A DNA stretch of 50,795 bases from Haplomitrium mnioides (taxonomy: Eukaryota; Marchantiophyta; Haplomitriopsida; Calobryales), in the NCBI GenBank assembly GCA_049999725.1, contig JBNGIS010017611.1, positions 1 through 50,795 of the forward strand, read 5' to 3'. Below the pieces are notes generated by a model, which saw nothing but the letters and a program-made list of their open reading frames with translations, did not search any database and was not told the origin of the DNA. Each line of letters opens with the position of its first letter. The stretch's first letter is position 1. A program made the position numbers and the translations under genes. Below are positions 23,281 through 34,296 of the stretch, one piece after another.

Positions 23281-23830
23281 CATTTTCAACAAGAAAGGTG
23301 GACTGTCACGCTAACCTCCGTCTGTGGTTGACTCCACTCTGACCCGAAGGATCCAATGAGCTCTGCCGAAGCGCTACGTAATTTGAGGCCACACTGTCTG
23401 ACGTCGTTTTTAACAGAGAAGGTGGACCGCTGCGCTAACCTTCGTCCGTGGTTGACTTCTCTCTAACCCGAAGGATCCAACGGGCTTCTGCCGAAGTGCC
23501 ACATAATCTGAGGTTGCGCCGTCCAACAACGTTTTCAACAGGGAAGGTGGACCGCAGCGCTGACCTCCATCCGTGGTTGACTTCTCTCTGACCCGAAGTA
23601 TCCAATAGGCTTCTGCCAAAGCGCCATATAATCCGAGGCCACGCCGTTCGATGCCATTTTCAACAAGGAAGGTGGACCATCGAGCTAACCTGGTTCCGAA
23701 GAATCCAACGGCTCCTCCACAGTGCCATGTGTACGATGAATCTCCCAGACATATGTGAGGAAACCACGTTTCCGAGGGAGCGCCGTTTGACGCTGTTTTC
23801 AACGGGGAAGCTTGAACGACGTGCTGACTT
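23281..23830. repeat. 124-125-bp tandem array in D left LTR
   Basis: The anchor (C)GTTTTCAACA..AAGGTGGACCG starts at 23281, 23405, 23530 and 23655 (spacing 124, 125, 125), with a fifth weaker unit at 23793 (138). Units also share GTGGTTGACTTC, GATCCAACGGGC and TGCCGAAGCGCCACGT-like parts. The right LTR has anchors at 32299, 32423, 32548, 32673 and about 32813. Confidence 0.88.
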
Positions 23831-24571
23831 TAGGTTTCAAAGAAGACCATAGACACCTTGAACCCACCACGTTTCCGCAAAGCCCCGCGGACACCTTGGG
23901 TCTGCCACATCTCCGCTTAGTTATGTAGACACCCTCGGGTTGCTACATTTCCGTTGAATCTCCCAGAGTCTTCCGAAGACGCCACGTTTTCGCAAAGACT
24001 CGCGGACACTGAAGGAAGGGGTCACGGACCCCAGTGGAACCCGTTTAATGCCTGAGGGATCAGAACATCCCACGATCCTTGGCCTAGTCGCTGCTCATGA
24101 AGGCCCTGACCCCTCCTTTCTCTTCTCGATCTTGGCTTTTGGTGCACGACATCTGGAGGCTTGCGCTTGACTTTTCCTTGTTTGCCGTTCCCATCACCCT
24201 TGAGCGCTCTTGGATCTCCGCCCCGTAGCTTCGATCCTCCTCCTCCGGCCTCCGCTCCTTCATCACTTCCGAGGTCTCCCTCCCTTCCTCCTGTCAGGTC
24301 CTCGATTCTTGCATCCGATGATACTTACAGGTTCTCTTCTGCTTCCACCAAAGTTTAGTGGTGCTCTCCACTCGTTGGCTACCACATCTCCCTTCTCTCT
24401 TTTTGAAATGATCCCGTTCCACTCCTTGGATCTTGGCAATCCGTTCATACTCACTGATTGGAGTCGATCCATTGCTTCTGAGGTACTTTAAGACTTACAA
24501 GAGGGAAATTGTGTCAATGCTACTTCCAATGTTCTGAATTCTTCCTTAGTGCTCTATGTCACTTGCTGACA

Positions 24572-24755
24572 TAACTCCCCCTTTAAGTGTAAAGCGACCT
24601 CGTGAACACCCTTCCCCGTTCATCAATTCCGCTGGTTGCCTCCTCCGCAGTGGTCACTGCTTGGCTAATCCAAGGTTGCTGAAGTGCAATTCCACAAACA
24701 CCCACACATCCAACACACTTGGACACACTCACCATACTCACACACACACTCACAC
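24572..24755 (-). other. D polypurine tract and 3' untranslated part
   Basis: On the minus strand CTTAAAGGGGGAGTTA lies directly before the 3' LTR (24572-24587). The rest to the integrase stop at 24756-24758 is non-coding and includes a CA-rich microsatellite-like stretch (about 24720-24757). Confidence 0.75.
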
Positions 24756-26030
24756 CTACCGACTTGGAATCTCCGATTGGATCACCCTTGGTCCCCCTCC
24801 TTCCTCCTCCTGGTTTACGTACCTCTTGAGACAGTCGAAATGGACTCGATTGGCGAACTTGTGACCCTCCAACGTCTCCAATTCTGATGACCCATTTCAA
24901 TGTAGTTTTCTCGACACAAAGAGGCCCATCCATATGGTGTGTATCTTCCCAAGAAAGTGCACAAACCTACTGTCATACAGCAACACCAGGTTCCCCTCCC
25001 ATAGGTTGGTTGGTTTCAGGCCCTTATCGTGCTGTTGCTTCCGCAATTGTTGTTGGTGCTCCAATCTTCCTTGGGCTTGCTCTTTGGTTCCCTCCAAGCT
25101 CTCCAACTAGTGTAGTCTCTCCCTCCTGCTCCGATCCTTTGCCATCCTCTCCTCCTCCAGCAATCGTCTGGTGGGCACTTCATACTCCACTGGCACTAGA
25201 GCGTGTTGTTCAAAGACCAAGAAATAAGGGCAGTGGCCAGTTGTGGTCTTGTAAGCCAAATTATAAGCATCGGTTGTGGTAAGCAGCTTGAGATCCCAAT
25301 CCGCCTTGTTAGCTGCCACCGTCTTGCTAAGGATCTTACCCATGATCTCGTTTGCCCTTTTTGTATGCCCATTAGCTTTGGGATGATAGGCTGTGGTGCG
25401 GCGGTGCTTGACCAAGTATCTGGTAGTCAGATCCTGGATTACCTGATTGATGAAATGGGTACCTTGATCACTCACTAGCTCCAGTAGGGGCCCAAACCTG
25501 AAAAACATCTATTCATATAGGAAGGCAAACACTGTCTTGGCGTCATCCTTTCGAGTTGCTCTGGCCTCCACCCATTTCATTGCATAATCTATAGTCAGCA
25601 GGATGTATCTGTTGCCTTTGTGGGTGGAGGGTGCAATTGGGCCAATGAAATCAATTCCCCACTTTTCAAAAGGTGCCAAGGGGATTATGGGGACTAAGGG
25701 ATGATGTTGACTAACTGCTGGCCTCCCTGTCCTCTAGCATACGTTGCATCTCTTCACTTAGAAGTGCACATCTTTGTGTAGAGTGGGCCACCAGTACCCT
25801 GCATCCAAAATCTTCCTGATGGTGACATCCATTGCAAAATGGCCCCCCACCTCCTCTTCGTGCAAGACCCGCATTACCACCATGGATTGATCCTGCTCCA
25901 GACATCGCTTGATCATCCTATCGTACCCTCTCTTGTGCAACACTCCCTTGATCAACAGATATGGCTTCATCTTCTTGAGGAACACGACAGCTTCCTCTCT
26001 ACTATTGCCGTTCGGGATTTGAGCTCAACT
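24756..26030 (-). pseudogene. pol: D integrase, broken, catalytic Glu replaced by Lys
   Basis: The zinc region is RVLHEEEVGGHF...VKRCNVC. The core reads KWGIDFIGPI (first Asp), VSDQGTHFINQ (second Asp) and HPKANGHTKRANE with Lys at the catalytic Glu (AAA, 25359-25361). NLAYKTTTGHCPYFLVFEQHALVPVEY follows in frame. After a frame change the C-terminal segment GNLVLLYDSRFVHFLGKIHTIWMG and LETLEGHKFANRVHFDCLKRYV is seen. Stops interrupt near HF*VKRC and LYE*MFFRF. No chromodomain is present. Confidence 0.88.
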
Positions 26031-26091
26031 CAGGAATTATGTTATTGCAGCATAGTCCGTGGCCCTTCTAGCTTTCACTTGGAACAGGTCC

Positions 26092-26485
26092 TCATCCAAA
26101 AATGCATCGCTCACCTCCTCCTGATTGATTGGCCCCGCAATTTTGGGAGCAGAAGTCAGAATTTCTATACTTCCTCCTTGACTTGATCCTCACTTCAAAG
26201 TCGAACTCTTGCAGGAACAACACCCACCTCGCAATCCGACCGATCACATTCGGTTTGTTCACCATGTACTTGAGTGCGTTGTGATTGGTGTGGAAGATCA
26301 CCTTGTAATGCAACAAGTAATGCCTGAATTTCTTCAAGGCATGAATAATTCCCAAAGTAAGCAGAGTAATTCTTCTCTGCGGGGGCCAGTAGCTTGCTGG
26401 CAAAATAAGCCGGATGATCCCTGCCCCTCTCATCCATTTGGCTCAACACCGCTCCGACCCAGAAGCCGGAGACATCAATCATCAT
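26092..26485 (-). pseudogene. pol: D RNase H, with internal deletion
   Basis: Reads MIDVSGFWVGAVLSQMDERGRDHPAYFAS and AEKNYSA in one frame, then GIIHALKKFRHYLLHY, HTNHNALKYMVNKP and VLFLQEFDFEV in another. Compared with A, the TTDREVL stretch (which carries the catalytic Glu) is largely deleted at about 26350-26365, which also shifts the frame. The TDH motif is TNH, so another Asp is lost. Confidence 0.83.
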
Positions 26486-27610
26486 GTGAAAATCTCTCCC
26501 CTATCTGGGAGGCACTAGAATAGGGGCACTCACTAATCTCCTCTTCAATTCCATGAAGCTCGCCAACCTCTTGGAGGTGGCTTCAAAGGTGTTGCCCCCT
26601 TTTGTCATCTGGGTCAGGGGTAGAGCTACTGAGGCAAATTGGTTGATAAACCTTCTGTAGTATCCCACGCACCCCAAGAATCCTTGCACCTCCTTCAAGT
26701 TGGTTGGGAATGACACATTCATCATATGGCAATCTTCTCTTGGTCTACTTCGATGCCTCGATTGGAAATCCAGTGTCCGAGAAGTATCCCCTCCTTCACC
26801 CCAAAGAAACATATGCTTGGGTGCAATCTCAATCCCGTCTCTCTGCATCGTTGGAGGGTGAGCCTCACATCCCACTCATGATCCTCCAGCTTCTCATACA
26901 CCATGAAATCGTCGATGAAGATCTCCAAGAATTTCCTCAAATAATCATGGAAGATGTTCATCATCTTTTGAAAAGTACCTGGTGCATTGCATAGTCCGAA
27001 GGGCATTCTTTGGAAGGCAAACACCCCCCATTCTATGGTGAATACCGTTTTGAGCTGATCCTCCTCTCTGATCTAAATCTGGTTATACCCAGAGTATCCG
27101 TCTCGAAAGCTATAAACCTCTTGCCTTGCCACCAAATCCAGCACCCTATCTGTAAAGGGCAGCGCGTAGTGATCCGTTTTTGTGACCTCATTGAGCTTCC
27201 AAAAATCCTGGCACACTCGGATTTTCCTTTTACCATCTTGTAACACTTTCTTGGGTACCACCATCAACGAGGACACCCATTCAGTGTTGAGGACCGGGTA
27301 GATGAAATTTTCCTCCAACAGCTTGTCAATTTCCTCTTTTACGAGTAGGGAGAAGCGGAGGTTCATCCTGTATTGTCGATGTCTTACCGGGATTGTTCTG
27401 GGCTCTAAGTCAATCCGATGCTCCTCCAATTCCCTCGGGACTCCCTTCAAATGTACGTAACTCCAAGCAAATGCATCACTGAAGTTACGTAAGAGCTGGG
27501 TGATGGCTTGCTCGGATGCTCTGGGCAATTCAGATCTGATGTGGAATGCCCGTCCCTCTTGAACCACCACTTGCTTGTGTTTGGATTCTCTCACTGCCCC
27601 CAATTCATTT
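26486..27610 (-). pseudogene. pol: D reverse transcriptase
   Basis: Minus-strand frames give ELEEHRIDLEP, RHRQYRMNLRF, LNTEWVSSLMVVPKK, KRKIRVCQDFWKLNE, RDGYSGYNQI, FQRMPFGLCNAPGTF and IFIDDFMVYEK (both catalytic Asp present), then the thumb (GIEVDQEKI, LKEVQGFLGCVGYYRRF). It is longer in open frame than A (176 codons at 27073-27603), with a frame break at about 27025-27072. The plus-strand 204-codon frame over 27508-28122 is an antisense shadow. Confidence 0.88.
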
Positions 27611-28500
27611 CTCTATTGCGCTCCTTCCTCTTGCATCAGGGTCGCCAATCGCAAACCCCCTTCCACCGGAGGAGATTCTTCAGAATTCTCTGTGCCCACC
27701 CCCTGCATTTGATGAGACACTTTGGACCCCTCCTCTCCTCCTGCCTTAGTGTCCTCATCTCCTATCCGATCTTCCATAGATACCCTCCGATGGTGCTATG
27801 TTTCTGGGTATTCTTCTATCTCAATTTGATTTGTAGCCACCACACCTTCTTCCGACAGATCCTCCTCTGTAGCCTCGCTCACCATCTGAAACCAGTAGTG
27901 GTCTTCCGACTCTTCCTCCTCCTTGGACCACTCACGGTCATACTCCTCTTCTGCTTGCGTTTCCCCCAAGTGAGGAACAGGTTCATAGTGCACTACTGTC
28001 TTCTCGGAGCCAAACACCAATGTGGAATTCCCCCAGTTTACAGGACTCGGGCCCCATACAACCAGGGCCTCCCAATTAGTACACGATATAGAGACGCTCT
28101 GGCTGGCCGCATAACCAAGTAATTCAGCTGAAATTCCTTCCCTATGATGAAGGTGGGCACTTAGAGGAGGGAGCCAAATGGTTGTACCTTGGAACCATCC
28201 ACCAACTTCATGATTCTAACTGTGGGTTGGAATTCCATGAATCCCAACTTATGAGCGGTCTCCTCCACCATAATGTTTACTCTTGCTCCTCCGTCTACAG
28301 GCACCAATGATAGTGTGTTCGGGGCAGTCACCCCGAACATACTGTCACTCTTGGCTCCTATTAACAATTCTCGGAGCTGTCTTCTGTATAGCGGGCTGTC
28401 CTTGATCAATTGGCCCACTGTGGCCGTATCCAAGCAGTCCCTCACATCTGCCTAAATGCTATATAGGACGGGTTTCACTCCATTTTTTAGGGATGTGATC
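27611..28500 (-). pseudogene. pol: D protease and acidic linker
   Basis: The protease frame (28161-28445) reads ATVGQLIKDSPLYRRQL, then VDGGARVNIMVEETAHKLGF, with the catalytic Asp present in a D-G-G form common in plant Ty3/gypsy, and MKLVDGSKVQPFG. It lacks the Arg run found in A and C. Between protease and RT is a strongly acidic linker (27796-28020, for example EYDREWSKEEEESED) of unknown role. Confidence 0.8.
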
Positions 28501-30376
28501 TTCGCCCATGCTTCTTTGATCTCTCCCTACTGCTTGCGGACCTCCTTCAGGGTCTCCATTGTTGTCTGCTCCTCCTCCAAGGCTTCCAGAGCCTCCAATT
28601 GCTTCCTCATATGGTCTTGTTGCTTGGGATAGAACCACTTCGGATTATCCCTCTAATAATCCGAATCACTCTGTGACGAGGGCACCTAAGCTGTCCCCTT
28701 CTTGGCTTTCTGCTCGCTCTTCTTTTGACTCTTTTTCTTGGCCTTTGCTCCGGCTCAAGTCACCACTTGGAAGCAATCTTCAAGAGCGGGTGTCTCCTAT
28801 CTGGGCAATTCTGCTTCCTCCTCCTTCTTCAGGGCTATGAGATTGACAATTGCAAGGGGAGGGGGATTTGCGCCTGGGTCGGGGGATGCATCTGGCCTTT
28901 AGTTAAGTGGGCAATTGACCGCCACATGCCCCTCCTTCTTGCATTGGAAGCATAAGGCATGCGGTTGGCCATAACCGCTCTTCTATGGCTCCGGACGGTT
29001 AGAGGAAATGTGGCCAGGCTCCACAATTCCAGCATACCATGATTGTTGTCCGGGGTGGCCGATTGGTGGCCCACTGGTGTCTTGGCCCTTCGCTCCCTCC
29101 TGCAGTCCTGCTCAGCATGGTGCGAGGCCCTCCACTGATCTGATACACCATCTCAAGGGCCTCTTCTATCACATGCTCCACTTCCTCCCTCACATACTTT
29201 GGTGCTTCCTCCCTCACATAGTGTACCGCATTGTTTTCTGTCGGGCATTTCTGAGGAGAGTGGCCATGTTTGCTACATCTCACGCATCACACTCCGACTT
29301 GCCTAGTGGGTAGGAGCCTGTCTTTCAGTTTGATTCCTGCCAGGAGGATATTCATTGCCTCCATCTTGGCGCTCAGCTCCTCAATTTGATCCCTCCCCCC
29401 TTGCTTCTTGCTCGTCTTGGGTTCGAGTTCACTTCTTTTGTATTTTCTTTTGTTGGCCCCCTTACGCTGATGCACCTCTCTTTCCTTGGCCTATTTTTTC
29501 TTCTTCGAATCCTTTCGCTTCTTCTTCTTCTAGGATGACCGGTCCTTCTCTGAGCTACTGTTGTCCGAGTTGCTCTCGCTTTCCGAAGAGGTCGCGAAAC
29601 TTTCATCTGTCTCCTCTCCACTATTCAAATTGTCCAAAGAGTCATCAGACTCATACTTTGCCCTAGCCTTTCTATGGGAGCTCGTGATTGCAGCCTTTAC
29701 ATAGGAGTGAGCTGCATTGACCACCTCTTCCAAAGTTTGTAGATCTGTTTGCTTCACCCAGATCCCAATTCCCCTATGCAAGGCTGCCAAGAACCACGCT
29801 TTGAGCATTTCATTCGTTGTTAGGGGATTCAGCTTCCGGACCACCTTCTTAAACCTCTGGAGGAATTTCCTGATGGACTCTTTCTTCTTCATCTTTAGCT
29901 GACCCATTTTGATCAGCGCCTTTGTTCCCTCCCTGATTCCTCTGAATTCCACAATGAAGGCAACTTTGAAAGCTCCCCAATCCCTCTTGACGTTGTCGAG
30001 CAAATCCTTGTACCATGGCTGGGCCTCTCCCTTCAGGACTGTGGGCAACATTCTGATTTTTACATGACTTTCTCCATTAGCTATCGCGGTGTTCTCCAGA
30101 TCATCCAGCCAGGCATCGGGTCGTCCTTCGGACGCCCCTTGAAGGATTTGTATTTGAAACTACCCCTCAATTCGGACGGGGGCACTGGGTTTGCCATCCC
30201 AGCACTAGGCAAGGACAATTCCACCCACAAGTATATTCCTTCCTTCACACTTCCTCGACAAACTCACAACCAGTTGCCCTGTTTCTCGGAATTCTCCTTC
30301 ACAATTCGACTGTGGATCCTTGGTGCACAAAGTGACATCTTGGCCTCGGGTTGGTCTCAGGTTTCTGCAAACCTTT
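28501..30376 (-). pseudogene. gag: D gag, three zinc knuckles, broken
   Basis: The capsid part (29530-30051) includes LKGEAQPWYKDLLDNVKRDW, MKKKESIRKFLQRFKK and an acidic-Ser tail ending SSSEKDRSS. A Lys/Arg-rich stretch follows. Knuckle 1, CVRC...H...C (29245-29286), is intact but sits just after a stop. Knuckle 2, CWNC...H (28993-29034), contains a stop and has Ser for its last Cys. Knuckle 3, CFQC...H...C (28911-28952), is intact in another frame. Conserved YVREE peptides between knuckles 1 and 2 match A and C. Confidence 0.87.
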
Positions 30377-30395
30377 GGCCCTCCTTCTAGTGCCA
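30377..30395 (-). promoter_or_regulatory. D primer binding site
   Basis: The minus strand reads TGGCACTAGAAGGAGGGCC, eight bases from the LTR (spacer TAAATTTT). The last 14 or so bases match C's site; positions 4-5 differ (CA versus TG). tRNA not assigned. Confidence 0.7.
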
Positions 30396-30403
30396 AAAAT
30401 TTA

Positions 30404-33400
30404 TGTCGCTCCTTTCCTTCAAGCCTTAACCTTCACAAGTGCCACTTGGAAGGCAGGGGAGGACAAAAACAGGGGAATAAGGTTCTTTTGTGAGATGGAC
30501 CCTATCCAGTTATCACTTTTAGGCTTTAAGGAATCTCTCTTTACCTTACCAGCCCTTTCCTCTCTCAACATTCATAGCATCAGCCAATCTGCTCATTCAC
30601 CCACAATGCCAGAATATACATTCACACAAACCCAAGTATCTCTGTGGTAATCTTCAAGGGTCCCAAATCTGAACCTAGCCACCTTGTATACACTTCAAGA
30701 GCAGAATGCAATGACCCCTATGTCCCGGAACAATGACAAGGGACTTGACTCCCCCTCGCAAGGTTGTCCCAGTGCTTGAACAATTAGAATTCCTCCCTAC
30801 TTCTAGTCTTGAATGTTTCTTACACAATAAAACAGAGTTCAGAAGCAGAATGCAATGACCTCAGAGTCACAATACTATGTCAAGGAACTTAACTCCCACT
30901 TCACAGGGCTATCCCAAGGTCTGAACAACTGGTACCTATATGATCATAGTGCTAATTGCTTCTTATACAATAGAACATGATTCGAATCTATCTAACACAC
31001 TCATACCCAATTACAAACATACACACTCATTGCACTTCACCAAATTCAGAGGCCTTGTAGAACCACTGGGACTGATCCCCCCAGTAGACTCCTTCTTTCC
31101 TCCTCAACTTACCACATCAACCTTCCTTTCCTCCCATGCACACACCCTTCTTCCAGATAGTTTTTCAACTTCCCTTGTGAGAAGCCTTGGATTTACTTCC
31201 TCATGCTCGGAAGAGAAGTTCTTTCACTTCCACCCTTGGAAGACAGTCCTCATGACTGCTGGTAGCTCACTCCACCTCTGAGCCTCGAGCAAGTCTTCTC
31301 CGCAATGCGCGGGCACTAACGCATCAACCCTCTTCTTAGCTCCACTTGAAAGATAACACCATAACACACTCCGAGCACTTTGGGTTGATGCTCTTGCACA
31401 GAGGATGCAGAGACGACCCCAAGATCCCACTTTGCAGCCTCTCCCAAATTCTCAACAAAGCGGATCTCCTTCAAATCTCCCGTATCAATTCACCTCCGCC
31501 ACAAGTCCACCTGCAAGGATGAGTTCACCTAAATCGCCCGAACCTCTAGAGCTCCTCACCCATTGATTCTCGGCACCCTTCAAGTCCACCTCCACCCCTG
31601 CTAGCCCCCTGTGCGAGTACACTCGCCTCACATAAATTCTCACAAGAATCCTCTTCTACCTTACGTCATTGCGTCTTCCTTGTCTCGAGATTGCTTGCGC
31701 ATCTCTAGCTTGCTTGCACACCAAGTTGATCGAATTCAAAGCCCTTCAATACATACCCTCCAAGCTTTTGCCCCTGCGAATCCTTCCTGTTTGAAAAGAT
31801 AGTTATTCTTGTTAGGCTCGGTTCCAGACGTAGCGACACTTGTCTCGTTTATTCGCATAATGCTTCCAAGTACAATGGTCATATAGGGTCGAGTCTGAGG
31901 AATCTCGCAGACTAAGATTTTGAGGATTCCCGCAGAATCAAGTCCAGAGAACCCCAGGGAACATAGTTTCGAAGAATCCCGCGAAAAAGAATTCCAAAGG
32001 AATCTCGTGTAAAAGGAGTCTGAAAGAATCTCGCGGATTTGAGTCTGAAGATTCCCATGGATCCAAGTCTACAAAACCCAACAGAACCCAGAGCCTGTTG
32101 TTGACTTTTCCTCCGTTGCTGTCGTCCGACGCCACATTCAACCTAGAAGTTGGACCAATGGATTGACCTCATTCCGTAGTTGACCATGGATCTCAATCCA
32201 AAGAAACCAACAGATTGGGAAGTCCGAAGGATCCCTTTGACTCATTCAAAGTGCCACGTGCCCAAGGCTGACTTTCTTCCGTGGTCGTCGTCTGATGTCG
32301 TTTTCAACACAGAAGGTGGACCGCTACGCTGACCTTCATCCATGGTTGACTTCAATCTGACCCAAAGGATCCAACACGCTCTGCCAAAGCACCACGTTAT
32401 ATGAGGCTGCACCCTCCAACGCCATTTTCAACAAGGAAGGTGGGCCGCCGCACTGACCTCCGTCCATGGTTGACTTCTCTTTGATCTAAAGGATCCAACG
32501 GGCTTCTGCCCAAGCGACACGTAATCCGAGGCTGCGCCATCCGACACCGTTTTCAACTGGGAAGGTGGACCGCCCCGCTAACTTCAATCTATGGTTGACT
32601 TCACTTTGACCCAAAGGATTCGACTGGCTTCTGCCAAAGCACCACGTATTTCGAGGCCACGCTGTCCGATGTCGTTTTCAACAGCGAAGGTGGACCGTTG
32701 CACTGACCTGGTTCCAAAGAATCCATCGGGCTCCTCCATAGTGCCACGTGTCTGCTGAATCTCCCAGACACTTGTGAGGATGCCACGTTTCCGAGAGAGT
32801 GCCGTCTGACACTGTTTGCAACAAGGAAGCTTGAATGCCACGCTAACCTTAGATTCCGAAGAAGACCGTGGACACCTTGAGCCTGCCACGTTTCCACAAA
32901 GCCCCACAAACACCCAAGGCCCGCCATGTCTCCGCTTAGTCCCACGGACACCTTGAGAACGCCACGTTTCCATTGAATCTCCCGGAGCCTTCCGAAGATG
33001 CCACATTTTTGCAAAGCCCCGTGGGCCTCCTACACTTGCCATGTTTACGCAAAGACTCGCGGACACTGAAGGAAGGGGTCGTGGACCCCACTAGAACCCA
33101 TTTAACGCCTGAGGGATTGGAGCCTCCCCCTATCCTTGGTCTAGTTGCTGCTTACAAAGGCCATGACCCCTCCTTTCTCTTCCTGATCTTGGCTTCTGGT
33201 GCGGGGCATTTAGAGGCTTGCACTATAGCTTTTCCTTGTCTGCGGTTCCCATCACCCTTGAGTGCTCTTGGATCTCTGCCCCGTAGCTTTGATCCTCCTC
33301 CTCCAGCCTATGCTCCTTCCTCACTTCCGAGGTTGCCCTCCCTTCCTCCTACTAGGGCCTCAATTCTTGCATCCGATGATACTTATAGGTTCTCTTCTGC

Positions 33401-33629
33401 TTCTCCCAAAGTTTAGTGGTGCTCCCCACTCGCTGGCTACCACAACTCCCTTCTCTCCTTCCAAAACGATCCGATTCAACTCCTTGGATCTTGGTAATCT
33501 GTTCGTACTCACTGATTGGAGTTGATCCGCTGCTTCTGAGGTACTTTAAGACTTAAAAGAGGGAAATTGTGCCAATGCTACTTTCAATTCTTTGAATTCT
33601 TCTTTAGTGCTCCATGTCACTAGCTGACA
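30404..33629 (-). repeat. D right LTR (5' LTR), 3226 bp
   Basis: Direct copy of 21459-24571, longer mainly because of an extra segment of about 80 bp at 31776-31858. The 124-125-bp array is at 32299-32830. Ends AGCTGACA at 33629, directly followed by C's LTR. Confidence 0.93.
31776..31856. other. Extra ~80-bp segment with 6-bp inverted ends in D right LTR
   Basis: The left LTR reads GCCCCTACAAATGCTTCC at the homologous place (around 22841). The right LTR has GCCCCT, then GCGAAT, about 70 bases, ATTCGC, then ATAATGCTTCC. GCGAAT and ATTCGC are reverse complements. It could be a tiny insertion in this copy or a deletion in the other; no target duplication is clear. Confidence 0.55.
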
Positions 33630-34296
33630 TGACCCCAAGACCGTATTTACCACTTTGTGGTTTATCGTCTTCTATTTCCTTTTTTGCACATGTCCACAGA
33701 ATACAACCCCCAAGTAATCCTTCCCATGCTTTACCTCCAGATCATGAGTAATGAATGTCAACTTGTTTTCCACTTTATTGCATAGTTATGTCTCTAGTCC
33801 CTCTAGGACTCCGAGGATTTAAACAAACCTTGCTCCAAAATGTAGCTACTATGACTACTCTCTAATCTAGAAACTTTACAATTCTACTGCTACTATGTGC
33901 AACCTAGCAAACTCTTCAGATGGTGCCCTCACAATTCTCCACCCTTTCGAGCTTCAATATCACACCTTGCTTTCTGTTCGTCTTGCCACCCTCTGTTACC
34001 GCTGTCGATGCCTCTCTTCAGTGTTATTCTTTACCTCACAACTCCACACTCACCCACACCAGATAGATAGATTCACCTTTGTCGTCTAGAAGGCTTGGAT
34101 TTCTTACTCCCAAGCTAGGGAGATGGCGCTCTCCGCCACCGGTACTTCACAATCCACCCTTATCGCCCCTCCTACTGTGCACTCCCCTTCAAAGTGACAG
34201 AAGCCTCTCGGCTTGTTTACAATGGTCAAGGAACCGATCTTAGAAGATTGAACTGGCCCATTTGTGGTGCCATACTCGGCTAGAGCTAACTCTTTG
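33630..34296 (-). repeat. C 5' LTR, middle piece
   Basis: The first 5 bases are D's target duplication (TGACC). From there to about 34000 it aligns in reverse complement with A LTR 18810-19191; 34000-34296 has no match in A but matches 44640-44940 and the E and D LTRs. It ends at the left LTR of F. Confidence 0.8.

Larger units (their letters stand above)
21459..24571 (-). repeat. D left LTR (3' LTR), 3113 bp
   Basis: Direct copy of 30404-33629. It contains short tandem repeats at about 22865-23060 (27-30 bp, GAATCTCGCAGAAAAGGAGT type) and the 124-125-bp array at 23281-23830. The stretch 22190-22470 is homologous to the E LTR (37190-37470) and, more weakly, to C LTR around 34040-34200. Confidence 0.93.
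21459..33629 (-). mobile_element. Element D: complete Ty3/gypsy retrotransposon with 3.1-3.2 kb LTRs
   Basis: D is 12,171 bp long. Its direct LTRs at 21459-24571 and 30404-33629 run TGTC..TGACA on plus. On the minus strand the order is 5' LTR, primer site (30377-30395), gag, protease, RT, RNase H, integrase, polypurine tract (TTAAAGGGGGAGTTA next to 24571) and 3' LTR. It is a relative of A and C but the gag and LTRs are clearly distinct. It is inserted in C's LTR with a decayed target duplication. Frameshifts, stops and a deletion in RNase H make it inactive. Confidence 0.93.

Noticed and set aside
27508-28122. 204-codon plus-strand open frame
   Set aside because: Antisense to D's RT and protease linker; hydrophobic composition reflects the acidic linker on the other strand.
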